Part shown: in pieces, positions 24,897 to 34,543 of the stretch
Layout: each line of letters opens with the position of its first letter
How positions within the stretch are numbered: position 1 is the stretch's first letter
NCBI RefSeq assembly: GCF_013141765.1
Contig: NZ_WHOD01000128.1
Coordinates: 282,912 to 346,911, forward strand
Length of the DNA stretch: 64,000 nt
Reading direction: 5' to 3'
Origin: Paenibacillus foliorum
GTDB taxonomy: Bacteria; Bacillota; Bacilli; Paenibacillales; NBRC-103111
Notes under the pieces: model-generated
Database searches by the model: none
Seen by the model: only the letters and a program-made list of their open reading frames with translations
Told to the model about the DNA's origin: nothing
Translations under genes and position numbers: made by a program

Positions 24897-24942
24897 AAAA
24901 GCTCAACCTATACCGTTTACCGGCTTAAGGTTGAGCTTTTTC
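24897..24942 (-). terminator. Terminator of the oligosaccharide operon
   Basis: Hairpin with AAAAGCTCAACCT and AGGTTGAGCTTTTT arms and a GC-containing loop, about 120 bp after the stop of the sialidase-like gene. T runs on both strands, so it can work either way. Confidence 0.75.
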
Positions 24943-25059
24943 AGTAAGCTGACTGTATTTCCCTGTTCCACATTACACTAAGAGCTGTGATATTCACTAG
25001 GCTATATCCAGACATCCTGACTACGCTTACGGACTTTGGAAATCATTTGCGCCAGCTCA

Positions 25060-26529
25060 TCACGTTCCAGCCGCTCCTGTAAGGGTTTCCCGAAACGCTT
25101 CTATCCTATGGAAGGTCATATAATTCGCATTATGATAGTTGTAAGCCCCATTAATAGCCGTTCTAGAAGCAACTAAAATAGCGTCTCCGTCAAAAAACCA
25201 ATCCACGTACTGGAACCCTACCTTCGTATTATCCTCTGTCCACCCGTTATGCTCATAGTCCAGAATATCCCGAATAGTGTCCCATTCCTCCAATTTGTCC
25301 GAAGCGACCAATGTAAGTATGTTTCGCTGATGAATATTCGAAGAAGTAACACGGTTCACGAGCGACCAATAGCGCTTACTCACAGGATCGAATTGAATCG
25401 TGAATTTGGACATATTTCCTTCAAATCGGATAACTTGACGGAACGAAAGCGAAGCCCCGGGATTTTCCTTATCTACGTTTAGCATAATGGCTCTGCCGTA
25501 ATCAGGCGTTCCTCCCTTCGTATTATATCTTAATATGTTCACAAGCCCGCCTTCCGGCGTGATCACTACATTTCCTTCCAGCACCCCCGGAGCGTCTCCG
25601 CCGTGTACGGTTCCAGGCCAGCTGCTGTCATAGGGTATGAACGGCGACGCCGTCCAGCTGGCGGGATCGAGCAAATCCGCATCCTCCGGTGCGGATACTA
25701 CGCCGGCTTTATGGCCGCGTAATGTCCAGGAGCCATGCTCCACGGCAGTCCAAATGCGCCCGTTATGAACGATTACCGGCATGGGAGCCTTATGCGGACC
25801 GCCGTTCTCGCGGGATCCGCCCGGCAAAATGGTGCACGGGGAGCTCCATGACTCCCCTCCGTCATCTGAACCGCCGATCATCAGCTCCCCATATTCGGTG
25901 CTGGTGGCTATCATGAACAAGCGCTCGCCGTGAACAAACAATTTGCCCCAGAAGCACGGATACAGATAGGTTACGAACCGCCAAGTGTTCCCCTCATCCT
26001 CCGAACGGAAGATAACGCTCAGGTTCTGTCCTCCTAATCCCCAGTACACATCATGAGAAGCCAGAAGCCGCCCATCGGGGAGCCGGACAATTGAGGGGCT
26101 TGCAGGAGACCGACCTGAGAAATTATATGTATAATCATCTGGATGGATGTAATTGATCACCGTGCCTGGGACGACCCCCGGCATTGCCAATCTTATCGGG
26201 CTATCTGCTGCGATTCGACCAGTTCCGCTCTCAACGGCAATTAATCGAATTTCATAATCGCAGCCGTTTTCGAGGGATGTTATCGTAAAGGAGCCTTCCA
26301 GAACTTCCACAACAAGAACGCTTTTTTCACTGCTGTTCCTTTTGTTGTACTCAACTCGGTACTCCAGACTGGATGCAGCAACATCCCCTGAATGCAACCA
26401 GTCGATTAGAACACAGCCGTCACCGGGTGCCAGACGGGTGATATGCAGCTCCCAGCCTGACTCATGTACGCCTAATGCCGTCGTAAACAGCTCATTTTGA
26501 TCCTTGATGCCCCATGGTTTCGTGTTCAT
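25060..26529 (-). CDS. Sialidase-like (BNR repeat) glycoside hydrolase
   Basis: 489 aa. The N-terminal part (about 30-115) resembles a fibronectin type III domain. After it comes a six-bladed-propeller-like region with Asp-box motifs (RSEDEGNTWRFV near 175, GSDDGGESWSSP near 225). There is no signal peptide, so it probably acts in the cytoplasm on imported oligosaccharides. Last gene of the ABC-transporter operon, 48 bp after the binding-protein gene; ribosome site AGGAG before the ATG. True sialidase activity is uncertain: the family also includes other exo-glycosidases, and the arginine triad was not assigned. Confidence 0.75.
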   Translation of the reverse strand: MNTKPWGIKDQNELFTTALGVHESGWELHITRLAPGDGCVLIDWLHSGDVAASSLEYRVEYNKRNSSEKSVLVVEVLEGSFTITSLENGCDYEIRLIAVESGTGRIAADSPIRLAMPGVVPGTVINYIHPDDYTYNFSGRSPASPSIVRLPDGRLLASHDVYWGLGGQNLSVIFRSEDEGNTWRFVTYLYPCFWGKLFVHGERLFMIATSTEYGELMIGGSDDGGESWSSPCTILPGGSRENGGPHKAPMPVIVHNGRIWTAVEHGSWTLRGHKAGVVSAPEDADLLDPASWTASPFIPYDSSWPGTVHGGDAPGVLEGNVVITPEGGLVNILRYNTKGGTPDYGRAIMLNVDKENPGASLSFRQVIRFEGNMSKFTIQFDPVSKRYWSLVNRVTSSNIHQRNILTLVASDKLEEWDTIRDILDYEHNGWTEDNTKVGFQYVDWFFDGDAILVASRTAINGAYNYHNANYMTFHRIEAFRETLTGAAGT

Positions 26530-26577
26530 ATCATTCTCCTGACTATAGATTGCAGCACTGCAGGCTGCGTTCTTTAT

Positions 26578-27957
26578 TTATTTTTTTCCCGCATCAATCG
26601 CCTTTTGTTCTTCTACCCATTTATTTACTTTGTCCTGGGTTTGCGCCAGCTCCGTGTCGAGATTGTACTTCTGTCCGTGAATCGCTCTCGAAATAATGTC
26701 ACCCATCCATGGACGAATCGTGGAGAACATAATAGGCGGGAACAGCACATTTTTCGTATCTTTCACAACAGCCAATAGCTGCTCTGCGTAAGGATCTTCT
26801 TCTTTCTTCACCCAATCGGCGCTTTTCCAGGAAGGCAGCTCCTTATAGTTGTCATACATGAATTTCTGCCCCTCCGGACCTGTCATATATTTCAGCACCT
26901 GCCAAGCGGCCTCCGGGTTTTTGCTTTGCTTGGCCATTGCCGTGACACGGGCCGTACCGAAGGAGGTTTTGTCGTTCTTGTCGCGAATCCCCTTGGTCAT
27001 CACATACCGTTTTTCCAGTTTATTTTTCAGTACCTCATCCATATTACCGCACCATAGACACATCGCGACGTTATTGTCGGCTTTACCCCAATTCTCAAAA
27101 CCCCGGCCAATTTCATAACCCGGCGGCAAGTAAGGATTAATGTCGATTAACGTTTGAAGACTCTTCTTAATCTCAGGAGTATTGAAATTCAGTTTACTAT
27201 TGCCAAAATTTTTCCAATCAATAGTGCCGAACTGTACGCCCTGACCACCGGAAAAATAATCAAGCATCATGTGGCTTGTTTTTCTTGGATCATAAAACAG
27301 CCCGTACGACTGCTTTCCAGTTTTCGGATTAATGCCTGTAAGCTTTTTCGCTTTCTCGATAAGTTCATCCGCTGTAGGCTTTTCACTTAATGGCTGTACA
27401 CCGAATTCTTCGAAGATCTGTTTGTCATAAACGATCGTATTCGTCAGTATTCCACCCGGCATCGCCATCACTTTGCCGTCCCCTTCATTGGTCAAACGCT
27501 CCTTATCCGTCCACAGCGCGTCCACAAAGTTTTGCTTCCAGTTATCCCGTGCCAAATAATCGTCAAGCGGCATCAGGAAGCCTTGGTTGTAAAAGTCAAT
27601 GGACGCATCCAAAAATACAACGTCAACACTATTGCTAAGCAGCAGAGCTTGCCATTTCGCTTTCCTGTCATCCGCCGGGACCTCGCTGTATTCGAGAGTT
27701 AATTTTGGATGCTTGGCGAGAAAAGGCTCGAACAACGCCTTGATTCCTTTAGCCGGTTTACCTGTTGCAGGGTTAATCCCATCATCTACAGGGAAACTGA
27801 ATACAGCTACCTTAACAACACCGGCAAGTTCTTTGGATGCGCTTCCATCGTTAGCATTATTTTGAGTTCCTTCGTTCCCTCCCCCGCATGCTGTCAAAAA
27901 CAACAGGACCGTACAAATGGTTACGCTCAACAAAAGCTTTAGTTTAGATAGCTTCAC
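26578..27957 (-). CDS. Sugar ABC transporter binding lipoprotein
   Basis: Extracellular solute-binding protein of the carbohydrate family 1 type, 459 aa. Lipobox LFLTAC with Cys24, followed by a Gly/Asn/Ser-rich linker, the bilobed domain (FLAKHPKLTLEYSEVPADD, SNSVDVVFLDASIDFYNQGFLMPLDDYL) and the typical late PEAAWQVLKYMTGPEGQKFM. It starts at GTG with GGGAGG 8 bp upstream. It presents a glycan fragment to the two permeases encoded just upstream. No ATPase is in the operon; such importers usually borrow a shared MsmX-type ATPase. Confidence 0.93.
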   Translation of the reverse strand: MKLSKLKLLLSVTICTVLLFLTACGGGNEGTQNNANDGSASKELAGVVKVAVFSFPVDDGINPATGKPAKGIKALFEPFLAKHPKLTLEYSEVPADDRKAKWQALLLSNSVDVVFLDASIDFYNQGFLMPLDDYLARDNWKQNFVDALWTDKERLTNEGDGKVMAMPGGILTNTIVYDKQIFEEFGVQPLSEKPTADELIEKAKKLTGINPKTGKQSYGLFYDPRKTSHMMLDYFSGGQGVQFGTIDWKNFGNSKLNFNTPEIKKSLQTLIDINPYLPPGYEIGRGFENWGKADNNVAMCLWCGNMDEVLKNKLEKRYVMTKGIRDKNDKTSFGTARVTAMAKQSKNPEAAWQVLKYMTGPEGQKFMYDNYKELPSWKSADWVKKEEDPYAEQLLAVVKDTKNVLFPPIMFSTIRPWMGDIISRAIHGQKYNLDTELAQTQDKVNKWVEEQKAIDAGKK

Positions 27958-28029
27958 TTTTTTGACCTCCCTAGAGTTTTCGTGAGAAAACTTGCATCGT
28001 GAGCATGATCCTTATCATTAACAACTTAT

Positions 28030-28917
28030 TTATTGCTTGATTCCTGAATGGGCGATGCTCTGAATGATGTACCTCTGGAAAAATAAATAAACGATCAGCA
28101 CCGGAATGACGGACATAACCGTAGCCGCCATATTCATTCCCGGAGGCGCTTCCCCACTTGCCGTACGTGATTTCAGCATCGCAATGCCGAGTTGAATCGT
28201 ATACTTCGCAGGATCGTTCAGCATAATTAGCGGGAACAGGAAGCTGTTCCACACATTCAAGAACGTCAGAATGATTAATGTAGCAACAATAGGCATGCTT
28301 AAAACGAAATAAATTTTGGAAAAGCATTGGAATTCATTTGCGCCATCGATAATCGCGGCTTCTCTTAATTCAGCCGGAACCCCATCCATAAATTGCTTAG
28401 TCAGAAACGTTCCAAATACATAGGAGATGGCCGGTAAATAGAAAGCCCAATATGAATTAAGAAGCTGAAGTTGCTTAAACAGCATAAACAAGGGAATGAG
28501 TGTTGCCTCGCCCGGAATCATTAGTGTGGCCAGCACCAACAATAAAATGATTTTCCCGCCCTTCACATTCAGCTTCGATAAGGCGTATCCTGCCAATAAT
28601 GCGGAAAATGTACTAATGAAAATGACCCCGCCAGCTACCATAAACGTATTTAAATACAACTGCATCATTTTCGTATTGGCGATAGCCATTTTAAAGTTAT
28701 CTAGACCGATATTCTCCGGTACCAGCTTAAACGGGAATGGAAATTCAAACACTGCATCCTTATCCAAGCTGATCGAGAGCATGACGATAAAAGGTACGAT
28801 GATGAGTATTCCACCTGCCAGCAATAGAGCTATAACGAACGTATTTCGAACAAAATCAGATTTTCTTCTCGACTGAATGCTTATTTTGACCTGTGATACG
28901 GCAGTAATCTCTGACAT
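28030..28917 (-). CDS. Sugar ABC transporter permease, MalG type
   Basis: About 295 aa, six membrane helices. The EAA loop reads ELREAAIIDGANEFQCFSKIYF, close to the consensus. The start is the ATG at 28917, with GGAG 9 bp upstream; the in-frame TTG at 28926 is too close to that site. It follows the other permease by a few bases and precedes the binding-protein gene. Confidence 0.93.
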   Translation of the reverse strand: MSEITAVSQVKISIQSRRKSDFVRNTFVIALLLAGGILIIVPFIVMLSISLDKDAVFEFPFPFKLVPENIGLDNFKMAIANTKMMQLYLNTFMVAGGVIFISTFSALLAGYALSKLNVKGGKIILLLVLATLMIPGEATLIPLFMLFKQLQLLNSYWAFYLPAISYVFGTFLTKQFMDGVPAELREAAIIDGANEFQCFSKIYFVLSMPIVATLIILTFLNVWNSFLFPLIMLNDPAKYTIQLGIAMLKSRTASGEAPPGMNMAATVMSVIPVLIVYLFFQRYIIQSIAHSGIKQ

Positions 28918-28932
28918 ACGCTTCAACTCCGG

Positions 28933-29823
28933 TTAGTCTTTATTCTTAAACGCCTTGAAGTTTAAGAGAGTAAACAGCAAAATAATGATGAAAATCACGT
29001 ACGAAGCGGCAGCAGCTTTGCCGAAATCATACGTATAAAAACCGTAACGGTACACATATAGCATGAGCGTAAACAAAGAACCGCCCGGATTGCCGTCAGG
29101 GCCTCCGATCACATAGACCTCACCGAACCTTTTGAAAGCGTTAATGGTACCCATGACCACCATAAAGAAGATGACGGGCTTCATCCCGGGAATTGTGATA
29201 TACAGCCATTGCTGCAGCTTACGGGCTCCATCCACTTCCGCAGCCTCGTACAAATCGCGCGAAATCGACTGCAGGCCGGCCAGCCAGATCAGCACCGAGT
29301 AGCCCACACCATGCCATGTATCCATCAGGATCACGCTTATTTTGGCATAGCTCGGATCAGACATCCAACCAAGCGGCTTCAATCCGAACAGGTTCAGTAC
29401 CGTGTTGGCTACCCCTTTCTCCGTCGGATAAAACAGTAGCAAAAATACGATGGATGCCGCTATCGTCGAGGTCACATTCGGTAAGAAATAAATCGCTTTA
29501 AATAACACGCTCATACCCGGCCTAACTATGCTGTTAATCAGTGAGGCGACAATAAAGCTTAAAGGCAGCCCAATTCCAAGCCCCATCACCCCCATTATGA
29601 TCGTGTTTCGGAGAGCCTTCCAGAAAGAACTGTCACTCAAAATAAATGCATAATTGCCAAGTCCCGCCCAAACGCCTCTCACTCCGTTATGATGATACAA
29701 GCTGATACGGAACGCCTCACCGATCGGGTACAGCGAAAATACCAACACCCCAATAATTAACGGTAGAAGAAACAAATAGCCTATTACCTGCTTATTAGAT
29801 AGCATCGATTTCATCAGGATCAT
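28933..29823 (-). CDS. Sugar ABC transporter permease, MalF type
   Basis: About 296 aa, six membrane helices. The EAA loop reads DLYEAAEVDGARKLQQWLYITIPGMKPV. Strong site GGGGGTG 6 bp before the ATG at 29823; an in-frame GTG at 29832 overlaps that site. First transporter gene after the regulator pair, and partner of the MalG-type permease. Confidence 0.93.
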   Translation of the reverse strand: MILMKSMLSNKQVIGYLFLLPLIIGVLVFSLYPIGEAFRISLYHHNGVRGVWAGLGNYAFILSDSSFWKALRNTIIMGVMGLGIGLPLSFIVASLINSIVRPGMSVLFKAIYFLPNVTSTIAASIVFLLLFYPTEKGVANTVLNLFGLKPLGWMSDPSYAKISVILMDTWHGVGYSVLIWLAGLQSISRDLYEAAEVDGARKLQQWLYITIPGMKPVIFFMVVMGTINAFKRFGEVYVIGGPDGNPGGSLFTLMLYVYRYGFYTYDFGKAAAASYVIFIIILLFTLLNFKAFKNKD

Positions 29824-29907
29824 TCCATTCACCCCCTTCCCTTAATCCCATTATGCGGGCATCCTAGGGTCGGTAGTAGGTGAAATTCTTATGATCGGAT
29901 TGCGATC

Positions 29908-31530
29908 TTAAGAACTTACTGCTTTCTTGTACTCTACAGGCGTTAAACCGACTATTTTTTTGAAAACCTGGCCGAAATACTTAGCATCCGTATAACCGAC
30001 CCGTTCAGCGACTTCGTATATTTTGATATCCGGTTGCTTCAATAGTTCTTTGGCTTTGCTAATCCGGATATCCGACAAAAAGTTCAGCATCGTTTCCCCT
30101 GTTCTTTCTTTAAACAAATTGGCAAAATAGTTCGGGGTTAAATACACCGCATCGGCCACTTCCTGCAAAGAGATGTCTCTGTGATAATGCTGCTCCATAA
30201 ATGTTACCGCCTTTTGTATAATGGACACGTTGCGCTGCAGCATCTTCTCCTCAATTATGTTGGTTAATCCCGTCACATATTGGATCAGCCAGGTTTCGAG
30301 ATGCTCAATAGTTTTCCATTTCTTGAGCTGCTCATCTAATGCGGCAAAGTCCATCACTTTACCGTCCGAGATATTCCATTCCATTAACATACGCAGCAGC
30401 GTATACACCAACTGGAGACATATATTACGCAGCTGCTCGGGGTTATGAGGATAATCACCGACGATCGCTTGTAGAAACTGCCGTGCATAGGAGCAAGCCC
30501 CCTCTTTATCGCCGATTTTCAATGCTAGACACAGCTTTTTCTCTAAATCATACGGGTAGATTATGTGTTCCTGTGTGCGCGTATATCCAACGTCGCTATA
30601 GAATATGACTCCTTCTTCCCCCGAATAGATGCGATACTCCATCGCTTCCATGGCTTCCTTGTAAGACTTCGATATCCAATCTGTTGTTTCATAAACACCA
30701 CCTATACCGATGTAAACAGGCACTTTGTAATAGCGGGTAATATAATACTTCATCTTCTTTACCAAGGCCTGAAGGCTTTCTACATAACGTTTTACATCCT
30801 GCAGGTCCTTGCCGCTTAGAATCATAACGAGCTGGTTGTCTACATTTTCAATGATCTCTGCGTAAAATTGCTCTCTGAACAGCTCATCCGCTATATTTTT
30901 AAAAGCAAATAATAAAAGCTGCTTATCGTTCAAACGGTTGCGCTCTATCACCGTAGCTGGTTCATCTATCTCCAGCACCAAACATGAATAATGATTCCCT
31001 CCAATGGAAAGCTGCAAATAATCGCAGTTGTCATGGATTTCCTGTAGCGTCATTCGCCCGGTGAGCAAATAACGCAAGTATCTTTCCTTCATCACAGGTA
31101 TGCTTTGATAAAGCTGCCTTTTTAGATCCTCCACACCCTTCAAGAGGCCCAATTCCTGCTTGATGCTCTGCTTTGCCTTATTGATTACGTTCAGCAATTC
31201 CTCCACCTTTGTCGGCTTCAGAAGATAATCAAAAGCTCCGTTCCGAATAGCAGTCTGAACATAATCAAAATGATCGTAGCCGCTCAGTAGAATGATCTTA
31301 GCGTGCGGTACGATTCGCAGCGCATTCTCTGTCAGCTCCAGCCCATTCATGTGAGGCATAAGGACATCCGATATGATCAAATCCGGCTTCATTTCTATAA
31401 TGAGCTCCATTGCTGCTTCGCCATCCTCGGCCTCACCTATGATCTCGATTTCATGGCTAGGCCAATCAAGGCTCAATTGGAGCCCTCGTCTCACTCGTTC
31501 AGAGTCATCGACCAAAATTAATTTATACAT
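29908..31530 (-). CDS. YesN-type AraC response regulator
   Basis: 540 aa: receiver domain (phospho-Asp in LIISDVLMPHMNG near residue 55), a long middle region of the YesN type, and a C-terminal AraC double helix-turn-helix (ISLQEVADAVYLTPNYFANLFKERTG ... VAERVGYTDAKYFGQVFKKIVGLTPVEYKK). The start is the ATG at 31530 with GGAGGT 4 bp upstream; upstream in-frame starts lie inside the kinase gene. It overlaps the kinase stop by 8 bp. Likely activates the transporter genes downstream in response to an extracellular oligosaccharide. Confidence 0.92.
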   Translation of the reverse strand: MYKLILVDDSERVRRGLQLSLDWPSHEIEIIGEAEDGEAAMELIIEMKPDLIISDVLMPHMNGLELTENALRIVPHAKIILLSGYDHFDYVQTAIRNGAFDYLLKPTKVEELLNVINKAKQSIKQELGLLKGVEDLKRQLYQSIPVMKERYLRYLLTGRMTLQEIHDNCDYLQLSIGGNHYSCLVLEIDEPATVIERNRLNDKQLLLFAFKNIADELFREQFYAEIIENVDNQLVMILSGKDLQDVKRYVESLQALVKKMKYYITRYYKVPVYIGIGGVYETTDWISKSYKEAMEAMEYRIYSGEEGVIFYSDVGYTRTQEHIIYPYDLEKKLCLALKIGDKEGACSYARQFLQAIVGDYPHNPEQLRNICLQLVYTLLRMLMEWNISDGKVMDFAALDEQLKKWKTIEHLETWLIQYVTGLTNIIEEKMLQRNVSIIQKAVTFMEQHYHRDISLQEVADAVYLTPNYFANLFKERTGETMLNFLSDIRISKAKELLKQPDIKIYEVAERVGYTDAKYFGQVFKKIVGLTPVEYKKAVSS

Positions 31531-33316
31531 TTTGACCTCCAGGCAGTAGGACCCGAACCGTAGTACCTCGGTGCGGGTCACTTTCATATTGGATTCCGTA
31601 CTCCGTTCCGTAAGCCAGCCCAATGCGTTCGTTCACATTATAAGCTCCATAACCGCCGTCATCATGAAGCGGCTGCTCTAGCAGAGCCTCGATTTGAACG
31701 TCATCCATACCGATGCCGTTATCTATAACCTCCAAAACCACGACATTCCCTTCCTTTCTCCCCTTGATCCGAATGAACCCCCGTTGATGTCTGAGGGGCT
31801 TGATTCCATGCAGAATCGCATTTTCTACAAGCGGCTGTAAGAGCAGCTTTATACACGATTCGCTCTGTATATCAGCATCTACTTCAATTTTGTAATCAAA
31901 CTTATCTTTAAATTGCAGCTTTTGAATACGAAGATAATGCTCAACAGTCTCTACCTCTTTGGAAATCGTAGTCAGCTCATTACCCTTGTTTAGAATTAAT
32001 CGGAAAAATTGTGCCAGCGCCGTTGTCATTTCCCCAATTTCTTCGTACTCCTTCGTGATAGTCATCCAATAAATAGAGTCCAATGTGTTGTATAGCATGT
32101 GAGGATTAATTTGCGATTGCAAGGCCCTAAGCTCTGCCGTTCTGATTCGTTTCTCGTCCTCCCTAACCTTGGAAATGAGATTTTTGAGCTCCACGGTCAT
32201 TTCATTGAAGCTTTCCGATAATTCGCCGAATTCTTCCTGTGTGCCAAGATTAACTTTTGTATCCATATTCCCGTCTCTTACTTTTTTAATATGCCTTAGT
32301 AGCTTCAAGAGCGGACGAGTGATTCCTGATGAGATTGCAACGGAAAGAATGAGCGCTGCTGCAATGGTAATAGCTACGATAATGACAATTGTATTTTTAG
32401 CGAGATCGATATTTTTATTTATCGCCGATTGCGGCACCACCGTTACAAGCCTCCACCCCGTGTATTCCGATGTCACGAAATGGAGTGAATACTCCATTCC
32501 ATCGACACGGAATAATGAACTACCATGAAGGGCTTGCGACAGCTTCTCCGTAAGAAGATCATCCGCTTTCGTGGAGATAAGTCCCTTATTGGCATGAGAA
32601 ATAATGTAGCCTTTGTCATCAACCATAAACGTGACAGCTTGCAAATTTCTCAAATTATTCTTATAGCTGTCGAAAATATAGCTTTCACGGACATTAAGAA
32701 CCACCAGTCCCCAGTCCTTGAACGATAGAAGGGCCAACGCTTTTCTCACATTGGAGATAACCTTGGGCGGCTGCGCCTCTGTGTTAAAGATGTCCTGTTC
32801 TGCAAACAACCATAACGGTTTTCCCTTAGCCACATCTGCTTGCCGATAAATGGAGGTAGCCTGTATATCGTCCTTAGTTCGGTTTAATGCATGCATATCC
32901 GTATTATAAGTCAGATTCATCCCATTCTCTCCGTAAATACTCACGGACAACAACTGCTCCGAACGGCCGCCAAATATACTTGGATAAACGGTTTCGTAAA
33001 ACAAGTTTATATAGGCGGACTTCTCATTTGGCTTCAATTCTGAGGTCTTTGTTTCCATAATACTTTGCAGCTCTTTGTTCATAATCATTTTCACATAAAG
33101 ATCGTCAATATCTTTAAGCTTGTAATCAATATTTTGCAGCGTTTGCTGCAGCACTTCTTGAATGGATTGTCCCACTTCATTCACTATGGACCTTTTTAGA
33201 ATGACATAAGAAACCACTCCTATGCTTAAAGCGGATAATACAATAAGTAAGGCAAAGGAAAAGATTAGCTTTGGTCTTAATTTCATATTGCCTAGTACAG
33301 ATGTCAAAGACTGCAT
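31523..33316 (-). CDS. YesM-type sensor histidine kinase
   Basis: About 597 aa. Membrane helix, a large extracytoplasmic Cache-like sensor domain (about 40-290), second helix, HAMP, then the LytS/YesM kinase box with phospho-His in QSQINPHMLYNTLDS and an ATPase domain (LLQPLVENAILHGI, DNGIGMD). The start is the ATG at 33316 with GGAGTGA upstream; the longer form from 33358 lacks a site. It heads the operon and is paired with the YesN-type regulator. Confidence 0.92.
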   Translation of the reverse strand: MQSLTSVLGNMKLRPKLIFSFALLIVLSALSIGVVSYVILKRSIVNEVGQSIQEVLQQTLQNIDYKLKDIDDLYVKMIMNKELQSIMETKTSELKPNEKSAYINLFYETVYPSIFGGRSEQLLSVSIYGENGMNLTYNTDMHALNRTKDDIQATSIYRQADVAKGKPLWLFAEQDIFNTEAQPPKVISNVRKALALLSFKDWGLVVLNVRESYIFDSYKNNLRNLQAVTFMVDDKGYIISHANKGLISTKADDLLTEKLSQALHGSSLFRVDGMEYSLHFVTSEYTGWRLVTVVPQSAINKNIDLAKNTIVIIVAITIAAALILSVAISSGITRPLLKLLRHIKKVRDGNMDTKVNLGTQEEFGELSESFNEMTVELKNLISKVREDEKRIRTAELRALQSQINPHMLYNTLDSIYWMTITKEYEEIGEMTTALAQFFRLILNKGNELTTISKEVETVEHYLRIQKLQFKDKFDYKIEVDADIQSESCIKLLLQPLVENAILHGIKPLRHQRGFIRIKGRKEGNVVVLEVIDNGIGMDDVQIEALLEQPLHDDGGYGAYNVNERIGLAYGTEYGIQYESDPHRGTTVRVLLPGGQNV

Positions 33317-33395
33317 GGATATCACTCCGCTCGTAAGTATACAAAACAAATTTGACATAACGCATCGTAGTATGATCTTATCTCTATCATCAATA

Positions 33396-33409
33396 TGTAA
33401 TCGTTTACA
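33396..33409. promoter_or_regulatory. cre-like site before the oligosaccharide operon
   Basis: TGTAATCGTTTACA, a near-palindrome that fits the catabolite-responsive-element consensus recalled as WTGNAANCGNWWNCA. It lies about 80 bp upstream of the kinase start, where CcpA would repress the operon in the presence of preferred sugars. Confidence 0.6.
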
Positions 33410-33470
33410 AAGTCTATATTCATATGGCTATCTTGTCAATCTAGTAAAGTTGTCGAAACCAATTGGGTTC

Positions 33471-33512
33471 AAAAAAGCCAAGCATCCAAAAGTACCTTTG
33501 GAAGCTTGACTT
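33471..33512 (-). terminator. Terminator of the PhyH gene
   Basis: Imperfect hairpin of about 16 bp (CAAGC-TCCAAA / TTTGGA-GCTTG) with a run of six T on the minus strand, about 70 bp after the PhyH stop. Confidence 0.7.
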
Positions 33513-33583
33513 AACATTCTTAATCTATTCAGTTCTTTCGCCTACATGGATAATAAGAACCAAGAAACGCTCGAACCTCACAT

Positions 33584-34393
33584 TCAATGAGGATAAAGGG
33601 TATCAAATTCAACACCGCACGGTCCGCCATCCGGATTCACTTCTGCTTCAACCTTAGTGCCGTCTGCACGAAACAACGGGCTGTAGAAACTCGCTATCTG
33701 GGTTGTTGATTCACCAGCGTAATGACAAATAAATGCCCGACGAAAACGGTCCTTCGATTTGTTACGGTAGGAACCATGAATCAAGTTGCCATTAAAGAAT
33801 AAAACATCGCCCTTCTTCATAACAGCAGGAACGATTGTATTCCCTTGCGGCACCTTAACCAAATGCTTGGTGAAGGATTCGGTGTCATCCGCTAACTCAG
33901 GACATACAATTTCGTGCTCGTTCGTTCTGGGGACAACGAGCAGCCCGCCATTCTCCTCATCCGCCGAATCAACCGCCATCCAAGCCGCTATACAATTCCC
34001 CGGCTCCACCTTCAAATAAAAATTATCCTGATGCAGCGCTTGTCCGCGAGAACCCGGTGGTTTATAGTAAAACATCGTCTGAGCTGCTAGAGGGTTCTCC
34101 TCGAATAAATCTTTTAGAACTTGGAGAACAGGCTCATGAAGCATATATTTAAGAGCTGTCTCATTAAATCGATGGGGCTGCATGACTCGTGGATACCGTT
34201 TGAGCACATCCTTTGTATCCTGACTCCTATCTGGCTCAAAATGGCCTGGAATAGTTTGCTCGCTTATTTGATCAAAGGTTACTATGATCTCTTCCACTTG
34301 CTCATCGGAAAATAACCCGCTCACAATTAAATAACCTTCCGTTTCGAATTTCTGCTTCTGTTCTGTTGACAGCACAGCTAATACGTATGGCAT
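33584..34393 (-). CDS. Phytanoyl-CoA dioxygenase (PhyH) family protein
   Basis: Fe(II)/2-oxoglutarate oxygenase, 269 aa. Metal-binding residues are visible: His-x-Asp in ALHQDNFYLKV and the distal His in GNLIHGSYRNKS; RRAFICHY supplies the Arg for 2-oxoglutarate. Start ATG at 34393 with GTGAGGT 5 bp upstream. Divergent from an AraC regulator, which probably controls it. Substrate unknown: bacterial relatives hydroxylate small molecules such as amino acids, ectoine or natural products. Confidence 0.88.
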   Translation of the reverse strand: MPYVLAVLSTEQKQKFETEGYLIVSGLFSDEQVEEIIVTFDQISEQTIPGHFEPDRSQDTKDVLKRYPRVMQPHRFNETALKYMLHEPVLQVLKDLFEENPLAAQTMFYYKPPGSRGQALHQDNFYLKVEPGNCIAAWMAVDSADEENGGLLVVPRTNEHEIVCPELADDTESFTKHLVKVPQGNTIVPAVMKKGDVLFFNGNLIHGSYRNKSKDRFRRAFICHYAGESTTQIASFYSPLFRADGTKVEAEVNPDGGPCGVEFDTLYPH

Positions 34394-34543
34394 AACGAAC
34401 CTCACCCTATCCTAATAAAATGCAATCTTCATTACGTCTTGTCACCATGCAGATACCTACAATCCTGCTTATTCAATTCCGTAAATATTGCATATTTCTA
34501 ATTGTCATTATAAGCTTTATACAATAAAGGAGGAATGTTCGGA

